Assembly: GCF_006539945.1 (NCBI RefSeq) | Contig: NZ_BJNZ01000017.1 | Span: forward strand, 1-64,000 | Length of the DNA: 64,000 bases | Reading direction: 5' to 3' | Source: Cellulosimicrobium cellulans | Lineage (GTDB): Bacteria; Actinomycetota; Actinomycetes; Actinomycetales; Cellulomonadaceae | In this document: in pieces, positions 19,185-28,405 of the stretch | Position numbering within the stretch: the stretch's first letter is position 1 | How the letters are laid out: the number at the start of each line of letters is the position of its first letter | The notes under the pieces: model-generated | What the model was told of the DNA's origin: nothing | Seen by the model: only the letters and a program-made list of their open reading frames with translations | Databases searched by the model: none | Position numbers and translations under genes: made by a program

Positions 19185-20564
19185 TCAGCGACGCCGTGCG
19201 CGCTCGAAGTCGTCCAGCGCGACCGTGCGCTCGACGGCGTGGTCGACGATCCGCTCGGGGTACCCGACAGGCTGCTCGCGCAGCTTCCACGGTTCGTGGA
19301 CCGCACGGCCCTCGACGCCCCGCAGCTCCGGCACCCAGCGGCGCACGTAGGCGCCGTCCGGGTCGAACTTCTTGCCCTGGGTGACGGGGTTGAAGATGCG
19401 GAAGTACGGCGCGGCGTCCCGGCCCGTCCCCGCCACCCACTGCCAGTTGAGCTGGTTCTGCGAGACGTCGCCGTCCGCGAGGTGCGCCATGAAGTGCGCC
19501 GCGCCGCGCTGCCACCGCACGTGCAGGTCCTTGACGAGGAACGACGCGACCACCATCCGCACGCGGTTGTGCATCCACCCCTCGCCGAGGAGCTGGCGCA
19601 TGCCGGCGTCGACGAGCGGGTAGCCGGTACGCCCGGCTGCCCAGGCCGCGAGGTACCGGTCCTCGTCCGCCCCGGTCGCCCACGCGTCGTCGGGCACGAC
19701 CGTGCGCAACGACCGCCGCGCGGCACCGGGATGGTGGAACAGGACGTCCGCATGGAACTCACGCCACGCGAGCTCGGAGCGGTAGGCGAGCGCGTCGTCG
19801 GACGGCGCGAGCCCGTCGTGCAGAGCGCTCCGCACGTCGGCGAGGAGCGTGCGCGGGTGGAGCTCGCCCCACTTGAGCGGGACGGACATGCCCGACGTCG
19901 CGGGCCGGTCCGGGCGGTCGCGCTCGGTCGCGTAGCCCGCGAGGTGGTCCTCCAGGAAGTCTCGCCACCGCCGGCGCGCGGCGGCCTCGCCCGCGGCAGG
20001 GAGCCGGGCGTCGGTCCCCGGGTCGTCCGGGACGCCGTCGGACCGCACCGACGCCCACGGCACGTCGCGCGGGCGCGGCACCGGGTCGCGCCACCCGTGC
20101 GCGACCCACGCGTCGCGGAACGGCGTGAAGACCTGGAACGGGGTCCCGGTCCGCGTGAGCACGCGCCCGGGTGCGACGGCGTAGGGCGAGCCGGTGCGCA
20201 CGAGGCGCGCGCCGCCGTCGGCCAGCGCCTGCGCGACCGCCTCGTCCCGTGCCACTCCCAGGGGCTCGTACGCCCCCGCGACGTGCACCTCCTCGGCACC
20301 TGCCTCGCTCGCGAGCGCGGGCACGACCGCGCGCGGGTCCCCGTGCCGCACGACGAGCCGCCCGCCCGTCGCGGCGTCGAGCGCGGCGAGGCTGCGCGCG
20401 AGGTACGACCGGCGCGGGTCCCCTGCGGCGTCCCAGAGGCACGGGTCGAGCACGTAGAGCGCGACGACGTCGTCACCCGCCTCCCGGGCGGCCTCCACGG
20501 CCGCCACGAGGGCCGGGTTGTCGGCGAGGCGCAGGTCGCGGCGGCACCACCAGAGCGTCGGCAT
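19185..20564 (-). CDS. phrB: Deoxyribodipyrimidine photolyase (class I CPD)
   Basis: 459-residue photolyase. The N-terminal alpha/beta antenna domain begins MPTLWWCRRDLRLADNPAL; the C-terminal FAD domain contains AWREFHADVLFHHP, the family signature around GYPLVDAGMRQLLGEGWMHN and RMVVASFLVKDLHVRWQRG, and DVSQNQLNWQWVAGTG. It repairs cyclobutane pyrimidine dimers in blue light. The gene is monocistronic on the minus strand; its stop is nine bases from the distal operator of the ArsR operon. Length is normal. Confidence 0.94.
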   Translation of the reverse strand: MPTLWWCRRDLRLADNPALVAAVEAAREAGDDVVALYVLDPCLWDAAGDPRRSYLARSLAALDAATGGRLVVRHGDPRAVVPALASEAGAEEVHVAGAYEPLGVARDEAVAQALADGGARLVRTGSPYAVAPGRVLTRTGTPFQVFTPFRDAWVAHGWRDPVPRPRDVPWASVRSDGVPDDPGTDARLPAAGEAAARRRWRDFLEDHLAGYATERDRPDRPATSGMSVPLKWGELHPRTLLADVRSALHDGLAPSDDALAYRSELAWREFHADVLFHHPGAARRSLRTVVPDDAWATGADEDRYLAAWAAGRTGYPLVDAGMRQLLGEGWMHNRVRMVVASFLVKDLHVRWQRGAAHFMAHLADGDVSQNQLNWQWVAGTGRDAAPYFRIFNPVTQGKKFDPDGAYVRRWVPELRGVEGRAVHEPWKLREQPVGYPERIVDHAVERTVALDDFERARRR

Positions 20565-20615
20565 CCGGCCACGCTAACGGTCGCCGGTCGGGCACGCCGG
20601 TGGGAGCATCGCAGG

Positions 20616-22247
20616 ATGGACGGTGACGACCCGAAGGGGCAGGACGACGCCCGGCGCCGCGAGCTCGGGCGCGAGGCGCGCACCGAGCCCGACGCGGGTG
20701 CGCCGCCGTTCGGGTCGGGCACCGCGGCGGGTGTCGGGGCGACCGAGGGGCCGGCGGCCGGGGCGATCGAGGGGGACCACGCGTTCTTCGGGCACCCGCG
20801 CGGTCTGCTGACGCTCTTCACGACGGAGCTGTGGGAGCGATTCAGCTACTACGGGATGCGCGCGATCCTGCTGTTCTACCTCACGGACACCGTGGCGAAC
20901 GGCGGGCTCGGCATCGACGAGACGACAGGGCTCGCGCTCGTCTCGATCTACGGCACGAGCGTCTACCTGCTCTCGGTCGTCGGTGGCTGGCTCGCGGACC
21001 GCGTGATCGGCTCGCGGCGCTCGGTCCTGTACGGCGGGATCATCATCGCAGCCGGGCACGTGAGCCTCACGATCCCCGGCACGGGCTTCTCGATGGCCGG
21101 CATCGCGATGGTCGCGCTCGGGACCGGCCTGCTCAAGCCCAACGTGTCCTCGATGGTCGGCGAGCTCTACGCGCGCGACGACCCGCGGCGCGACTCGGGC
21201 TTCTCCATCTTCTACATGGGCATCAACCTCGGGTCGTTCATCGCGCCGTTCCTCGTCGGGGCGGCGCGCGCCTGGGGCGGCTACCACGCCGGGTTCGCCG
21301 TCGCGGCGGTCGGCATGGCCGTCGCGCTCGTGTTCTTCGTCGCCGGCCGCCGCTACCTGGGCGAGGCCGGCGCGCACGTGCCCAACCCGGTGCGGCCCGA
21401 GGAGCGGGCGAAGATCGCGCGCATCTTCCTGCTCATCGCCGCGGGCGTCGTGCTCGTCGGGCTGATCGCGGTCCTGGTGGCCGGCGGCTTCGACATCTCG
21501 ACGTTCATCGACACGATGTCCTACCTGGCGTTCCTCGCGCCGATCGCGTACTTCGTCGTCATGTACCGCTCGCCGCGCGTGACCGACGCCGAGCGACCCC
21601 GCGTCATCGCGTACATCCCGCTGTTCGTCGCGGCGATGCTCTTCTGGATGATCTTCGAGCAGGCGGCGACGACGCTCTCCGCGTTCGCCAAGGACCGGAC
21701 CGACCTCACCTTCCTCGGGGTCGGCATCAGCCCCGAGTTCTTCCAGTCGGTCAACCCGCTGTCGATCATCGTCCTCGCGCCGGTGTTCGCGTGGATCTGG
21801 ATCAAGACCGGCGACCGCCCGACGACGGCCAACAAGTTCGCGATCGGCCTGACGCTCGCGTCGGTGTCGTTCCTCTTCCTCGCGGTCGCGTCCGCGGTCG
21901 TCGGCGACGGCAAGGCGCCGTCGTGGGTGCTCGTGCTCGTCTACGTGATCCAGACGCTCGGTGAGCTGTGCCTGTCGCCCGTCGGTCTCGCCGCGACGAC
22001 GCTGCTCGCGCCCAAGGCGTTCCGCTCCCAGGCGATGGCGCTGTGGTTCCTCGCGCCCGCGGCCGGGCAGGCCATCACGGCGCAGGTCGTGCAGGTCACG
22101 GAGGGAGCGTCGGACACGGCGTACTTCGGCAGCATCGGCGCCGTGACCCTCGTGTTCGCGCTCGCGCTGTTCGCGCTCGCGCCGTGGGTCACGCGGCACA
22201 TCCGTCACGCCGACGAGCTCGAGGGCGCGCACACCGCCGGAGCCTGA
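20616..22247 (+). CDS. POT-family proton-dependent peptide transporter
   Basis: 543-residue major facilitator of the proton-dependent oligopeptide transporter family. About 50 hydrophilic, low-complexity residues precede the family signature ELWERFSYYGMRAILLFYLTD, then GGWLADRVIGSRRS and the PTR2 signature region FSIFYMGINLGSFIAPFLVG. Around 12-14 membrane segments follow through ALALFALAPWVTRHI. It imports di- and tripeptides with protons. ATG 20616 is the first start after the divergent photolyase gene; the unconserved N-terminal tail makes a later start possible but none has a better ribosome site. Monocistronic, ended by the hairpin at 22278-22323. Confidence 0.9.
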   Translation: MDGDDPKGQDDARRRELGREARTEPDAGAPPFGSGTAAGVGATEGPAAGAIEGDHAFFGHPRGLLTLFTTELWERFSYYGMRAILLFYLTDTVANGGLGIDETTGLALVSIYGTSVYLLSVVGGWLADRVIGSRRSVLYGGIIIAAGHVSLTIPGTGFSMAGIAMVALGTGLLKPNVSSMVGELYARDDPRRDSGFSIFYMGINLGSFIAPFLVGAARAWGGYHAGFAVAAVGMAVALVFFVAGRRYLGEAGAHVPNPVRPEERAKIARIFLLIAAGVVLVGLIAVLVAGGFDISTFIDTMSYLAFLAPIAYFVVMYRSPRVTDAERPRVIAYIPLFVAAMLFWMIFEQAATTLSAFAKDRTDLTFLGVGISPEFFQSVNPLSIIVLAPVFAWIWIKTGDRPTTANKFAIGLTLASVSFLFLAVASAVVGDGKAPSWVLVLVYVIQTLGELCLSPVGLAATTLLAPKAFRSQAMALWFLAPAAGQAITAQVVQVTEGASDTAYFGSIGAVTLVFALALFALAPWVTRHIRHADELEGAHTAGA

Positions 22248-22277
22248 CGGGGGCGGTGCCGACTTTGCGCGCCGCGA

Positions 22278-22323
22278 CCGGAACCACGCGAGGTCGCGCC
22301 GTTGCGACCTCGCGCGGTTCCGG
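22278..22323. terminator. Hairpin between converging peptide transporter and DoxX genes
   Basis: 20-bp stem (22278-22297 with 22304-22323) with one mismatch and a six-base loop. Bidirectional terminator without U-tract. Confidence 0.65.
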
Positions 22324-22339
22324 GTCCGGCGTCCTGCTG

Positions 22340-22945
22340 TCAGCGCAGCCAGGGTGCCCGGCGGACCAGGGGCAGCGCGGCCCAGCGGCGTCCGAGCCCC
22401 CAGGTGTCGCCCGCGAGCGTCGTCGCGAGGACGACGAGCAGGAGCACGACGAGGACGTGCTGGTCGACGACCGGGTTGTTCGACCCGGCCGTGAACGGCC
22501 ACTGCGAGAGCCAGAGCATCCCGAAGAGCAGCGCGCCGCTCACCGCGGCCACGCGCAGGCCGATCCCGAGCAGGAGCGCGAGCCCCACGCCGAGCAGCCC
22601 GAGCATGAAGAGCCAGTCGGTGACCGGGCCGGCCATCGCGGTGAACGTCCCCGCGAGCGGGCCCTGGACCCCGTGCTCGAGGTAGCCCTGCGCCGGGGCG
22701 GCGCCCGCGAGCCACGCGCGCTCGCGCGGCGTCGCGTACCCGAGGCCCACGAGCTTGTCGGCGAACGGCCAGAGGAAGACGACGGCGCCGCCGAGCCGGG
22801 CGAGCGCGAGGGCGTGGCGGGCGGAGGAGCGCGTGACGACGTCGTCCTGGGTGGCGAGGCTGGGCACCACCGGGGCGGCGGCGTCGGGAGCGGTCCCGGA
22901 CGACGCGTCGGGTGGTGAGGTCGTGCGCGTGGTGGACGTGGACAT
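22340..22945 (-). CDS. DoxX-like membrane protein
   Basis: 201-residue protein with four predicted membrane helices: LGGAVVFLWPFADKLVGLGY, WLFMLGLLGVGLALLLGIGL, VSGALLFGMLWLSQWPF and DQHVLVVLLLVVLATTLAG. The spacing, NNPVVDQHV motif and the aromatic first helix are typical of the DoxX/DoxD quinone-reductase-related family in actinobacteria. The first 45 residues are Ser/Thr/Pro-rich and cytoplasmic or disordered. GAGGGGG precedes ATG 22945. Its function, and any partner, is unknown; related proteins join redox complexes. Confidence 0.75.
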   Translation of the reverse strand: MSTSTTRTTSPPDASSGTAPDAAAPVVPSLATQDDVVTRSSARHALALARLGGAVVFLWPFADKLVGLGYATPRERAWLAGAAPAQGYLEHGVQGPLAGTFTAMAGPVTDWLFMLGLLGVGLALLLGIGLRVAAVSGALLFGMLWLSQWPFTAGSNNPVVDQHVLVVLLLVVLATTLAGDTWGLGRRWAALPLVRRAPWLR

Positions 22946-23263
22946 GAGGTGCCCCCTCGGGAACGGGATCTACGGATCGGGTCGGTGCCGGGACCTGCCG
23001 TGCCGCACCGCGCGGTGTTGCTCTCCGTCGAGGCGTCGGCGAGGTCCCGGCCGTGACGTGCTCGTCCACGGTGGCAGCGGACTCGCGGCGGTTCAACCCT
23101 TACGTAACGTTTAGGTGGAGATCCCTCGGTGGGGTAGGGGCTCCACGTACGTAGCCCGACGACCACGGGACGGACGCCCGGTTCGTCCGGTCGCCGGCAG
23201 GCGTAATGTGACCCGGCGGCCGGAGGATCGGCCGCGGCCACCCGTCGAAGGAGCTGAACCGAC
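22946..23263. other. 318-bp divergent spacer between doxX-like gene and ilvD
   Basis: No gene is supported here. Toward ilvD there is TAATGT at 23204-23209, a plausible -10 with no convincing -35, and GAAGGAG as the ilvD ribosome site about 14-8 bases before its ATG. On the other side CACCGCGCGGTG at 23006-23017 is a short perfect palindrome of unknown use, and TTACGTAA lies near 23100. No leader peptide or attenuator like those of ilvB and cimA was found. Confidence 0.5.
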
Positions 23264-25129
23264 ATGAGCCGCCCCCTGCGCTCCCGGACGTCCACCCACG
23301 GCCGCAACATGGCCGGCGCCCGCGCCCTCTGGCGCGCGACCGGCATGGGCTCGGAGGACTTCGGCAAGCCGATCATCGCGATCGCGAACTCGTACACGCA
23401 GTTCGTCCCCGGCCACGTCCACCTCAAGGACATGGGCGACCTCGTCGCGTCGGCGATCCGCGAGGCCGGTGGCGTCTCCAAGGAGTTCAACACCATCGCC
23501 GTCGACGACGGCATCGCGATGGGCCACGGCGGCATGCTCTACTCGTTGCCGAGCCGCGACCTCATCGCCGACTCGGTCGAGTACATGGTCAACGCGCACT
23601 GCGCCGACGCCCTCGTGTGCATCTCGAACTGCGACAAGATCACGCCCGGCATGCTCAACGCCGCGCTGCGGCTCAACATCCCGGTGATCTTCGTGTCCGG
23701 CGGACCCATGGAGGCGGGCAAGGCGGTCGTGGCGAACGGCGTCGCGAAGACCCCGCTCAACCTCGTCAACGCGATCAACTACTCGGCCGACGACGCCGTG
23801 TCCGACGCCGCGCTCGCGCAGGTCGAGGAGAACGCGTGCCCTACGTGCGGGTCGTGCTCGGGCATGTTCACCGCGAACTCCATGAACTGCCTCACCGAGG
23901 CGCTCGGCCTCTCGCTCCCGGGCAACGGCTCGACCCTCGCCACGCACGCCGCGCGCAAGGAGCTCTTCCTCGAGGCCGGTCGCACGATCGTCGACCTCGC
24001 CAGGCGCTACTACGAGGACGAGGACGACTCCGTCGCTCCCCGCTCGATCGCGACCAAGGCCGCGTTCTCCAACGCCATGGCGCTCGACGTCGCCATGGGC
24101 GGCTCGACGAACACGGTGCTGCACATCCTCGCCGCGGCGCAGGAGGGTGAGGTCGACTTCGACCTCACCGACATCGAGCGCATCAGCCGCCAGGTGCCGT
24201 GCCTGTCCAAGGTCGCGCCGAACCACCCGAACTTCCACATGGAGGACGTGCACCGCGCCGGCGGCATCCCCGCCCTCCTCGGCGAGCTCGACCGCGCGGG
24301 CCTGCTCGACCACGACGTCACGAGCGTCCACACGCCGACGCTGCGCGCCTGGCTCGACGACTGGGACGTCCGGGGCGGCAAGGCGACCGAGCGGGCGATC
24401 GAGCTGTTCCACGCGGCGCCCGGGGGAGTGCGCACCACGCAGGCGTTCTCCACGTCGAACCGCTGGGAGTCGCTCGACACCGACGCCGCGAACGGCTGCA
24501 TCCGCGACCTCGAGCACGCGTACACCGTCGAGGGTGGCCTCGCCGTGCTGCGCGGCAACCTCGCCGAGGACGGCGCCGTGTTCAAGACCGCCGGGGTCGA
24601 CCCGGACGTCTTCCACTTCGTCGGCAAGGCCCTCGTCTGCGAGTCCCAGGACGAGGCGGTCGAGAAGATCCTCACCAAGCAGGTCGAGCCGGGGCACGTC
24701 GTCGTCGTGCGCTACGAGGGACCCGCGGGCGGCCCGGGCATGCAGGAGATGCTGTACCCGACGTCGTTCATCAAGGGCCGCGGCCTCGGCAAGGTCACCG
24801 CGCTCATCACCGACGGCCGTTTCTCCGGCGGGTCGTCGGGCATCTCCGTCGGGCACGTCTCGCCCGAGGCCGCCGCGGGCGGCGTCATCGGCCTCGTCGA
24901 GGACGGCGACGAGATCGAGATCGACGTCGACACCCGCCTCATCCGCCTCAACGTCCCCGACGACGTGCTCGCCGAGCGCCGCGCCAAGATGGAGGCGCGC
25001 GAGAACCCGTGGCAGCCGGTCGACCGCGACCGCTACGTGTCGCCCGCGCTCCAGGCATACGCCGCCATGGCGACGTCCGCCGACCGCGGCGCCGTCCGCG
25101 ACGTCTCGCTCATCAAGCGCAGCCGCTGA
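23264..25129 (+). CDS. ilvD: Dihydroxyacid dehydratase, E. coli-type long form
   Basis: 621-residue IlvD, dehydrating 2,3-dihydroxy-isovalerate and -methylvalerate in valine and isoleucine synthesis. Sequence closely follows the enterobacterial enzyme: [53 protein letters not shown] and [20 protein letters not shown]. The Cys pattern (cysteines in CISNCDK and CPTCGSCSG, but none in the first N-terminal loop) is that of the oxygen-sensitive Fe-S type. RBS GAAGGAG. A second, different paralogue lies only 733 bp downstream at 25863. Confidence 0.95.
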   Translation: MSRPLRSRTSTHGRNMAGARALWRATGMGSEDFGKPIIAIANSYTQFVPGHVHLKDMGDLVASAIREAGGVSKEFNTIAVDDGIAMGHGGMLYSLPSRDLIADSVEYMVNAHCADALVCISNCDKITPGMLNAALRLNIPVIFVSGGPMEAGKAVVANGVAKTPLNLVNAINYSADDAVSDAALAQVEENACPTCGSCSGMFTANSMNCLTEALGLSLPGNGSTLATHAARKELFLEAGRTIVDLARRYYEDEDDSVAPRSIATKAAFSNAMALDVAMGGSTNTVLHILAAAQEGEVDFDLTDIERISRQVPCLSKVAPNHPNFHMEDVHRAGGIPALLGELDRAGLLDHDVTSVHTPTLRAWLDDWDVRGGKATERAIELFHAAPGGVRTTQAFSTSNRWESLDTDAANGCIRDLEHAYTVEGGLAVLRGNLAEDGAVFKTAGVDPDVFHFVGKALVCESQDEAVEKILTKQVEPGHVVVVRYEGPAGGPGMQEMLYPTSFIKGRGLGKVTALITDGRFSGGSSGISVGHVSPEAAAGGVIGLVEDGDEIEIDVDTRLIRLNVPDDVLAERRAKMEARENPWQPVDRDRYVSPALQAYAAMATSADRGAVRDVSLIKRSR

Positions 25130-25132
25130 TCC

Positions 25133-25177
25133 CGACGACGGCGGGTCCGCACCTCGCGAGGTGCGGACCCGTCGTCG
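25133..25177. terminator. Hairpin terminator after ilvD
   Basis: 13-bp inner stem (25143-25155 with 25158-25170, two-base loop) extended by a seven-bp outer stem (25133-25139 with 25171-25177) past a three-base bulge. Lies between converging genes. Confidence 0.75.
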
Positions 25178-25210
25178 TGCTCGGGGGCTGAGCACCCGGC
25201 GGCGAGAGGG

Positions 25211-25777
25211 TCAGCACTCCTCCTCGGACTGCTCCGTGAGGACCCACCGCGCGCCCTGCGGCACCAGGACGGCGGTGCCGCAGTCGCCGCCGTCGTAGAC
25301 GACGGACAGCACCGTCGCGTCGGCGCGCTCCTCGCGGACGCCGACCTCGACGTCCGGGACGTCGCCCACGGCCGCGTAGAGTCCGGCGGTGGTCGTGATC
25401 ATCGACGCGCAGTCCGTGATGCCCGGCCACCCCTGCGACGTCATCTCGGCGACCATCCGCTCGGCGAGCTCCGGGGTGAGGTAGCCGCAGGCGACCTCCA
25501 CGTCCGGCGCGCGGCTCGCGGCGAGCCACGCGCGGAACGACTCCTCGGGCGTCTCGCTGCGCTCCTCCGCGGGCTGCTCCTCGGGGGCTGTCTCGTCCTC
25601 GGTCGGGACGCCGTCGGGGGTCGCGGTCGGGGAGCTCGACGGCGAGGGCGACACCGTCGATGTCGCCTCACCCGGGTCGGCGCCCGACGGCCCCGGGGAG
25701 GTGCACGCGGTCGTCACGACAAGGGCGACGGCGGAGACGAGGGCAGCGGGAGCGAGGAATCGTGTGCGCACGGGCAC
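25211..25777 (-). CDS. Putative secreted lipoprotein
   Basis: 188 residues, GTG start. An N-terminal signal with basic start (MPVRTRF) and hydrophobic core ends in a lipobox-like TTAC with Cys25; the -3 residue is Thr rather than the usual Leu. A Pro/Ser/Thr/Glu-rich linker covers residues about 30-80. The remaining ~110 residues resemble a small NTF2/DUF4878-like fold in outline (SFRAWLAASRAPDVEVACGYLTPELAERMV) and contain several Cys, but I do not recognise the family with confidence. No operon partners: it lies between the two ilvD genes on the opposite strand. Confidence 0.65.
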   Translation of the reverse strand: MPVRTRFLAPAALVSAVALVVTTACTSPGPSGADPGEATSTVSPSPSSSPTATPDGVPTEDETAPEEQPAEERSETPEESFRAWLAASRAPDVEVACGYLTPELAERMVAEMTSQGWPGITDCASMITTTAGLYAAVGDVPDVEVGVREERADATVLSVVYDGGDCGTAVLVPQGARWVLTEQSEEEC

Positions 25778-25850
25778 ATGATGCCGTGCGGGCCCGGGCC
25801 GGGTCGGCGTGTCTCGGGACGTCCGGCGCGCCGTCCGGCGACCGCGTTCC

Positions 25851-25856
25851 TAGAGT
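25851..25856 (+). promoter_or_regulatory. -10 element (TAGAGT) for leaderless second ilvD transcript
   Basis: TAGAGT ends six bases before ATG 25863, with no Shine-Dalgarno sequence. Fits a leaderless mRNA. Confidence 0.5.
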
Positions 25857-25862
25857 GGGGGC

Positions 25863-27581
25863 ATGACTGGGCAGACCCCGCGCGCCGACGCCGGACCCGA
25901 CCTCAAGCCTCGTTCCCGCCAGGTCACGGACGGCCTGGAGGCGACGGCGTCGCGCGGGATGCTGCGCGCCGTCGGGATGGGCGACGAGGACTTCGCCAAG
26001 CCGCAGATCGGCATCGCGAGCTCGTGGAACGAGATCACGCCGTGCAACCTGTCGCTCGACCGGCTCGCGCAGGGCGCCAAGGAGGGCGTGCACGCGGGCG
26101 GCGGGTACCCGCTGCAGTTCGGGACGATCTCCGTGTCCGACGGCATCTCCATGGGCCACGAGGGGATGCACTTCTCGCTCGTGAGCCGCGACATCATCGC
26201 GGACTCGGTCGAGACCGTGGTGCAGGCGGAGCGCCTCGACGGGACGGTGCTGCTCGCCGGGTGCGACAAGTCCCTCCCCGGGATGCTCATGGCGGCCGCG
26301 CGGCTGGACCTCGCGAGCGTGTTCCTCTACGCGGGCTCGATCATGCCGGGCTGGGTCAAGCTCTCCGACGGCACGGAGAAGGACGTCACGCTCATCGACG
26401 CGTTCGAGGCCGTCGGCGCGTGCGCGCGCGGGCTCATGAGCCGCGAGGACGTGGACCGCATCGAGCGTGCGATCTGCCCCGGCGAGGGCGCGTGCGGCGG
26501 CATGTACACGGCGAACACGATGGCGTCAGTCGCGGAGGCGATGGGCATGTCGCTGCCGGGGTCGGCGGCGCCGCCGTCGGCGGACCGGCGCCGCGACGCG
26601 TTCGCGCACCGCTCGGGCGAGGCCGTGGTCAACCTGCTGAGGCTCGGGATCACCGCGCGCGACATCATGACCAAGGAGGCGTTCGAGAACGCGATCGCCG
26701 TCGTCATGGCGTTCGGCGGGTCGACCAACGCGGTGCTGCACCTGCTCGCCATCGCGCACGAGGCCGAGGTGGACCTCACGCTGGCCGACTTCGACCGGGT
26801 CGCGAGCCGCGTGCCGCACCTGGGCGACCTCAAGCCGTTCGGCCGCTACGTGATGAACGACGTCGACCGCATCGGCGGCGTGCCCGTCGTCATGAAGGCC
26901 CTGCTCGACGCCGGCTTGCTGCACGGCGACGCGCTCACCGTCACCGGCCGCACGGTCGCGGAGAACCTCGCCGACATCGACCCGCCCGATCCGGACGGCA
27001 AGATCCTGCGGGCCCTCGACAACCCGATCCACCACACGGGCGGCATCACGATCCTGCACGGTTCGCTCGCGCCCGAGGGTGCCGTCGTGAAGTCCGCCGG
27101 GTTCGACGAGGACGTGTTCGAGGGAACGGCGCGCGTCTTCGAGCGCGAGCGCGCGGCGCTCGACGCCCTGGAGGACGGCACGATCACGGACGGCGACGTC
27201 GTCGTCATCCGCTACGAGGGCCCCAAGGGCGGGCCGGGGATGCGCGAGATGCTCGCCATCACGGGCGCGATCAAGGGCGCGGGGCTCGGCAAGACCGTCC
27301 TGCTGCTCACCGACGGCCGCTTCTCCGGCGGGACGACCGGCCTGTGCGTGGGGCACGTCGCGCCCGAGGCGGTCGACGGCGGTCCCATCGCGTTCGTGCG
27401 CGACGGCGACCCGATCCGGCTCGACGTCGCGAACAAGACGCTCGACCTGCTCGTCGACGCCGACACGCTCGCTGCCCGGCGCGACGGCTGGGCGCCGCTG
27501 CCTCCGACGTTCACGCGCGGCGTGCTCGCGAAGTACGCCAAGCTCGTCCAGTCCGCGTCGCGCGGCGCGATCCTCGAGTGA
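25863..27581 (+). CDS. ilvD: Dihydroxyacid dehydratase, actinobacterial short form
   Basis: 572-residue IlvD of the type usual in mycobacteria and other actinobacteria. The three [2Fe-2S] cysteines can be placed: [26 protein letters not shown] and [14 protein letters not shown]. Other signatures match: [20 protein letters not shown] and the C-terminal [19 protein letters not shown]. Compared with the paralogue at 23264 it has the extra N-terminal cysteine and lacks the CPTCGSC loop, so the two probably differ in cluster type and oxygen tolerance, or one acts on sugar acids. It appears to be transcribed alone. Confidence 0.93.
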   Translation: MTGQTPRADAGPDLKPRSRQVTDGLEATASRGMLRAVGMGDEDFAKPQIGIASSWNEITPCNLSLDRLAQGAKEGVHAGGGYPLQFGTISVSDGISMGHEGMHFSLVSRDIIADSVETVVQAERLDGTVLLAGCDKSLPGMLMAAARLDLASVFLYAGSIMPGWVKLSDGTEKDVTLIDAFEAVGACARGLMSREDVDRIERAICPGEGACGGMYTANTMASVAEAMGMSLPGSAAPPSADRRRDAFAHRSGEAVVNLLRLGITARDIMTKEAFENAIAVVMAFGGSTNAVLHLLAIAHEAEVDLTLADFDRVASRVPHLGDLKPFGRYVMNDVDRIGGVPVVMKALLDAGLLHGDALTVTGRTVAENLADIDPPDPDGKILRALDNPIHHTGGITILHGSLAPEGAVVKSAGFDEDVFEGTARVFERERAALDALEDGTITDGDVVVIRYEGPKGGPGMREMLAITGAIKGAGLGKTVLLLTDGRFSGGTTGLCVGHVAPEAVDGGPIAFVRDGDPIRLDVANKTLDLLVDADTLAARRDGWAPLPPTFTRGVLAKYAKLVQSASRGAILE

Positions 27582-27614
27582 CCCCCGGGGCGCGCGGGCG
27601 GGGGAGGGGCGCAC

Positions 27615-27620
27615 TAGCGT
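27615..27620 (+). promoter_or_regulatory. -10 element (TAGCGT) upstream of pterin dehydratase-like gene
   Basis: TAGCGT lies 44 bp before ATG 27664; a CCGGAGGA ribosome site follows at about 27651-27658. No recognisable -35. Confidence 0.35.
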
Positions 27621-27663
27621 GGTCTCGCACCTCGCCGCAGCGACGCCGACCCGGAGGACCGCC

Positions 27664-28338
27664 ATGACCGAGACCGCCGACGACCGCATCACCGCGCGGC
27701 AGTTCCACGACAGCGACGGCGTCGAGGACTGGCGGGTCATCCTCAGGACGGTGCAGACGCTGTTCCGCACGGGCTCGTTCACCGCGGGGGTGGAGCTGGT
27801 CGATGCGATCGGTGAGCTCGCCGAGGCGGCGAACCACCACCCGGACGTGGACCTGCGCTACGGGACCGTGACGGTCCGGCTGACCTCGCACGACGTCGGT
27901 GGCGTCAGCGCGCGCGACGTCGCGCTCGCGCGGCAGATCTCCGCCGCCGCGCGTGAGCTCGACCTCGTCGCGGACCCGACGGCGGTGCAGGACCTCGAGA
28001 TCGCGGTCGACACGCTCGTCGGCTCGGCGGTCCAGCCGTTCTGGCGCGCCGTCCTGGGGTTCGACGAGGGTGCCCCCGAGCTGCCCGCGCCCGACCTCCA
28101 CGACCCGACGACCCATGCCCCCGCGTTCTGGTTCCAGCAGATGGACGCGCCGCGCGAGCAGCGCAACCGGATCCACGTGGACGTGACCGTGCCGCACGAC
28201 GTCGCCGAGTCGCGCGTCACCGCGGCCATCGCCGCGGGCGGGCACCTCGTGTCCGACCGCCGCGCGCCTGCCTTCTGGGTCCTCGCCGACGCCGAGGGCA
28301 ACGAGGCGTGCGTGTGCACGTGGCAGTCGCGCGACTGA
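27664..28338 (+). CDS. Pterin-4a-carbinolamine dehydratase domain fused to a VOC-like domain
   Basis: 224-residue two-domain protein. Residues about 1-100 form a pterin carbinolamine dehydratase (PhhB/DCoH) domain with the signature EAANHHPDVDLRYGTVTVRLTSHD, including the catalytic His-His-Pro and later His-Asp. Residues about 105-224 look like a glyoxalase/VOC half (QPFWRAVLGFDE, FWFQQMDAPREQRNRIHVDVTVPHD, HLVSDRRAPAFWVLADAEGNEACVCTW). The second domain has few metal ligands and is probably structural. No aromatic amino acid hydroxylase gene is near, so the pterin-recycling role is uncertain. Confidence 0.8.
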   Translation: MTETADDRITARQFHDSDGVEDWRVILRTVQTLFRTGSFTAGVELVDAIGELAEAANHHPDVDLRYGTVTVRLTSHDVGGVSARDVALARQISAAARELDLVADPTAVQDLEIAVDTLVGSAVQPFWRAVLGFDEGAPELPAPDLHDPTTHAPAFWFQQMDAPREQRNRIHVDVTVPHDVAESRVTAAIAAGGHLVSDRRAPAFWVLADAEGNEACVCTWQSRD

Positions 28339-28405
28339 CCTTCTCCTGAGGCGTGAGGGTGAGACGGGAGCGAGGGGTGCGCTCGTGGCCTGGGACGCTG
28401 GTCCC

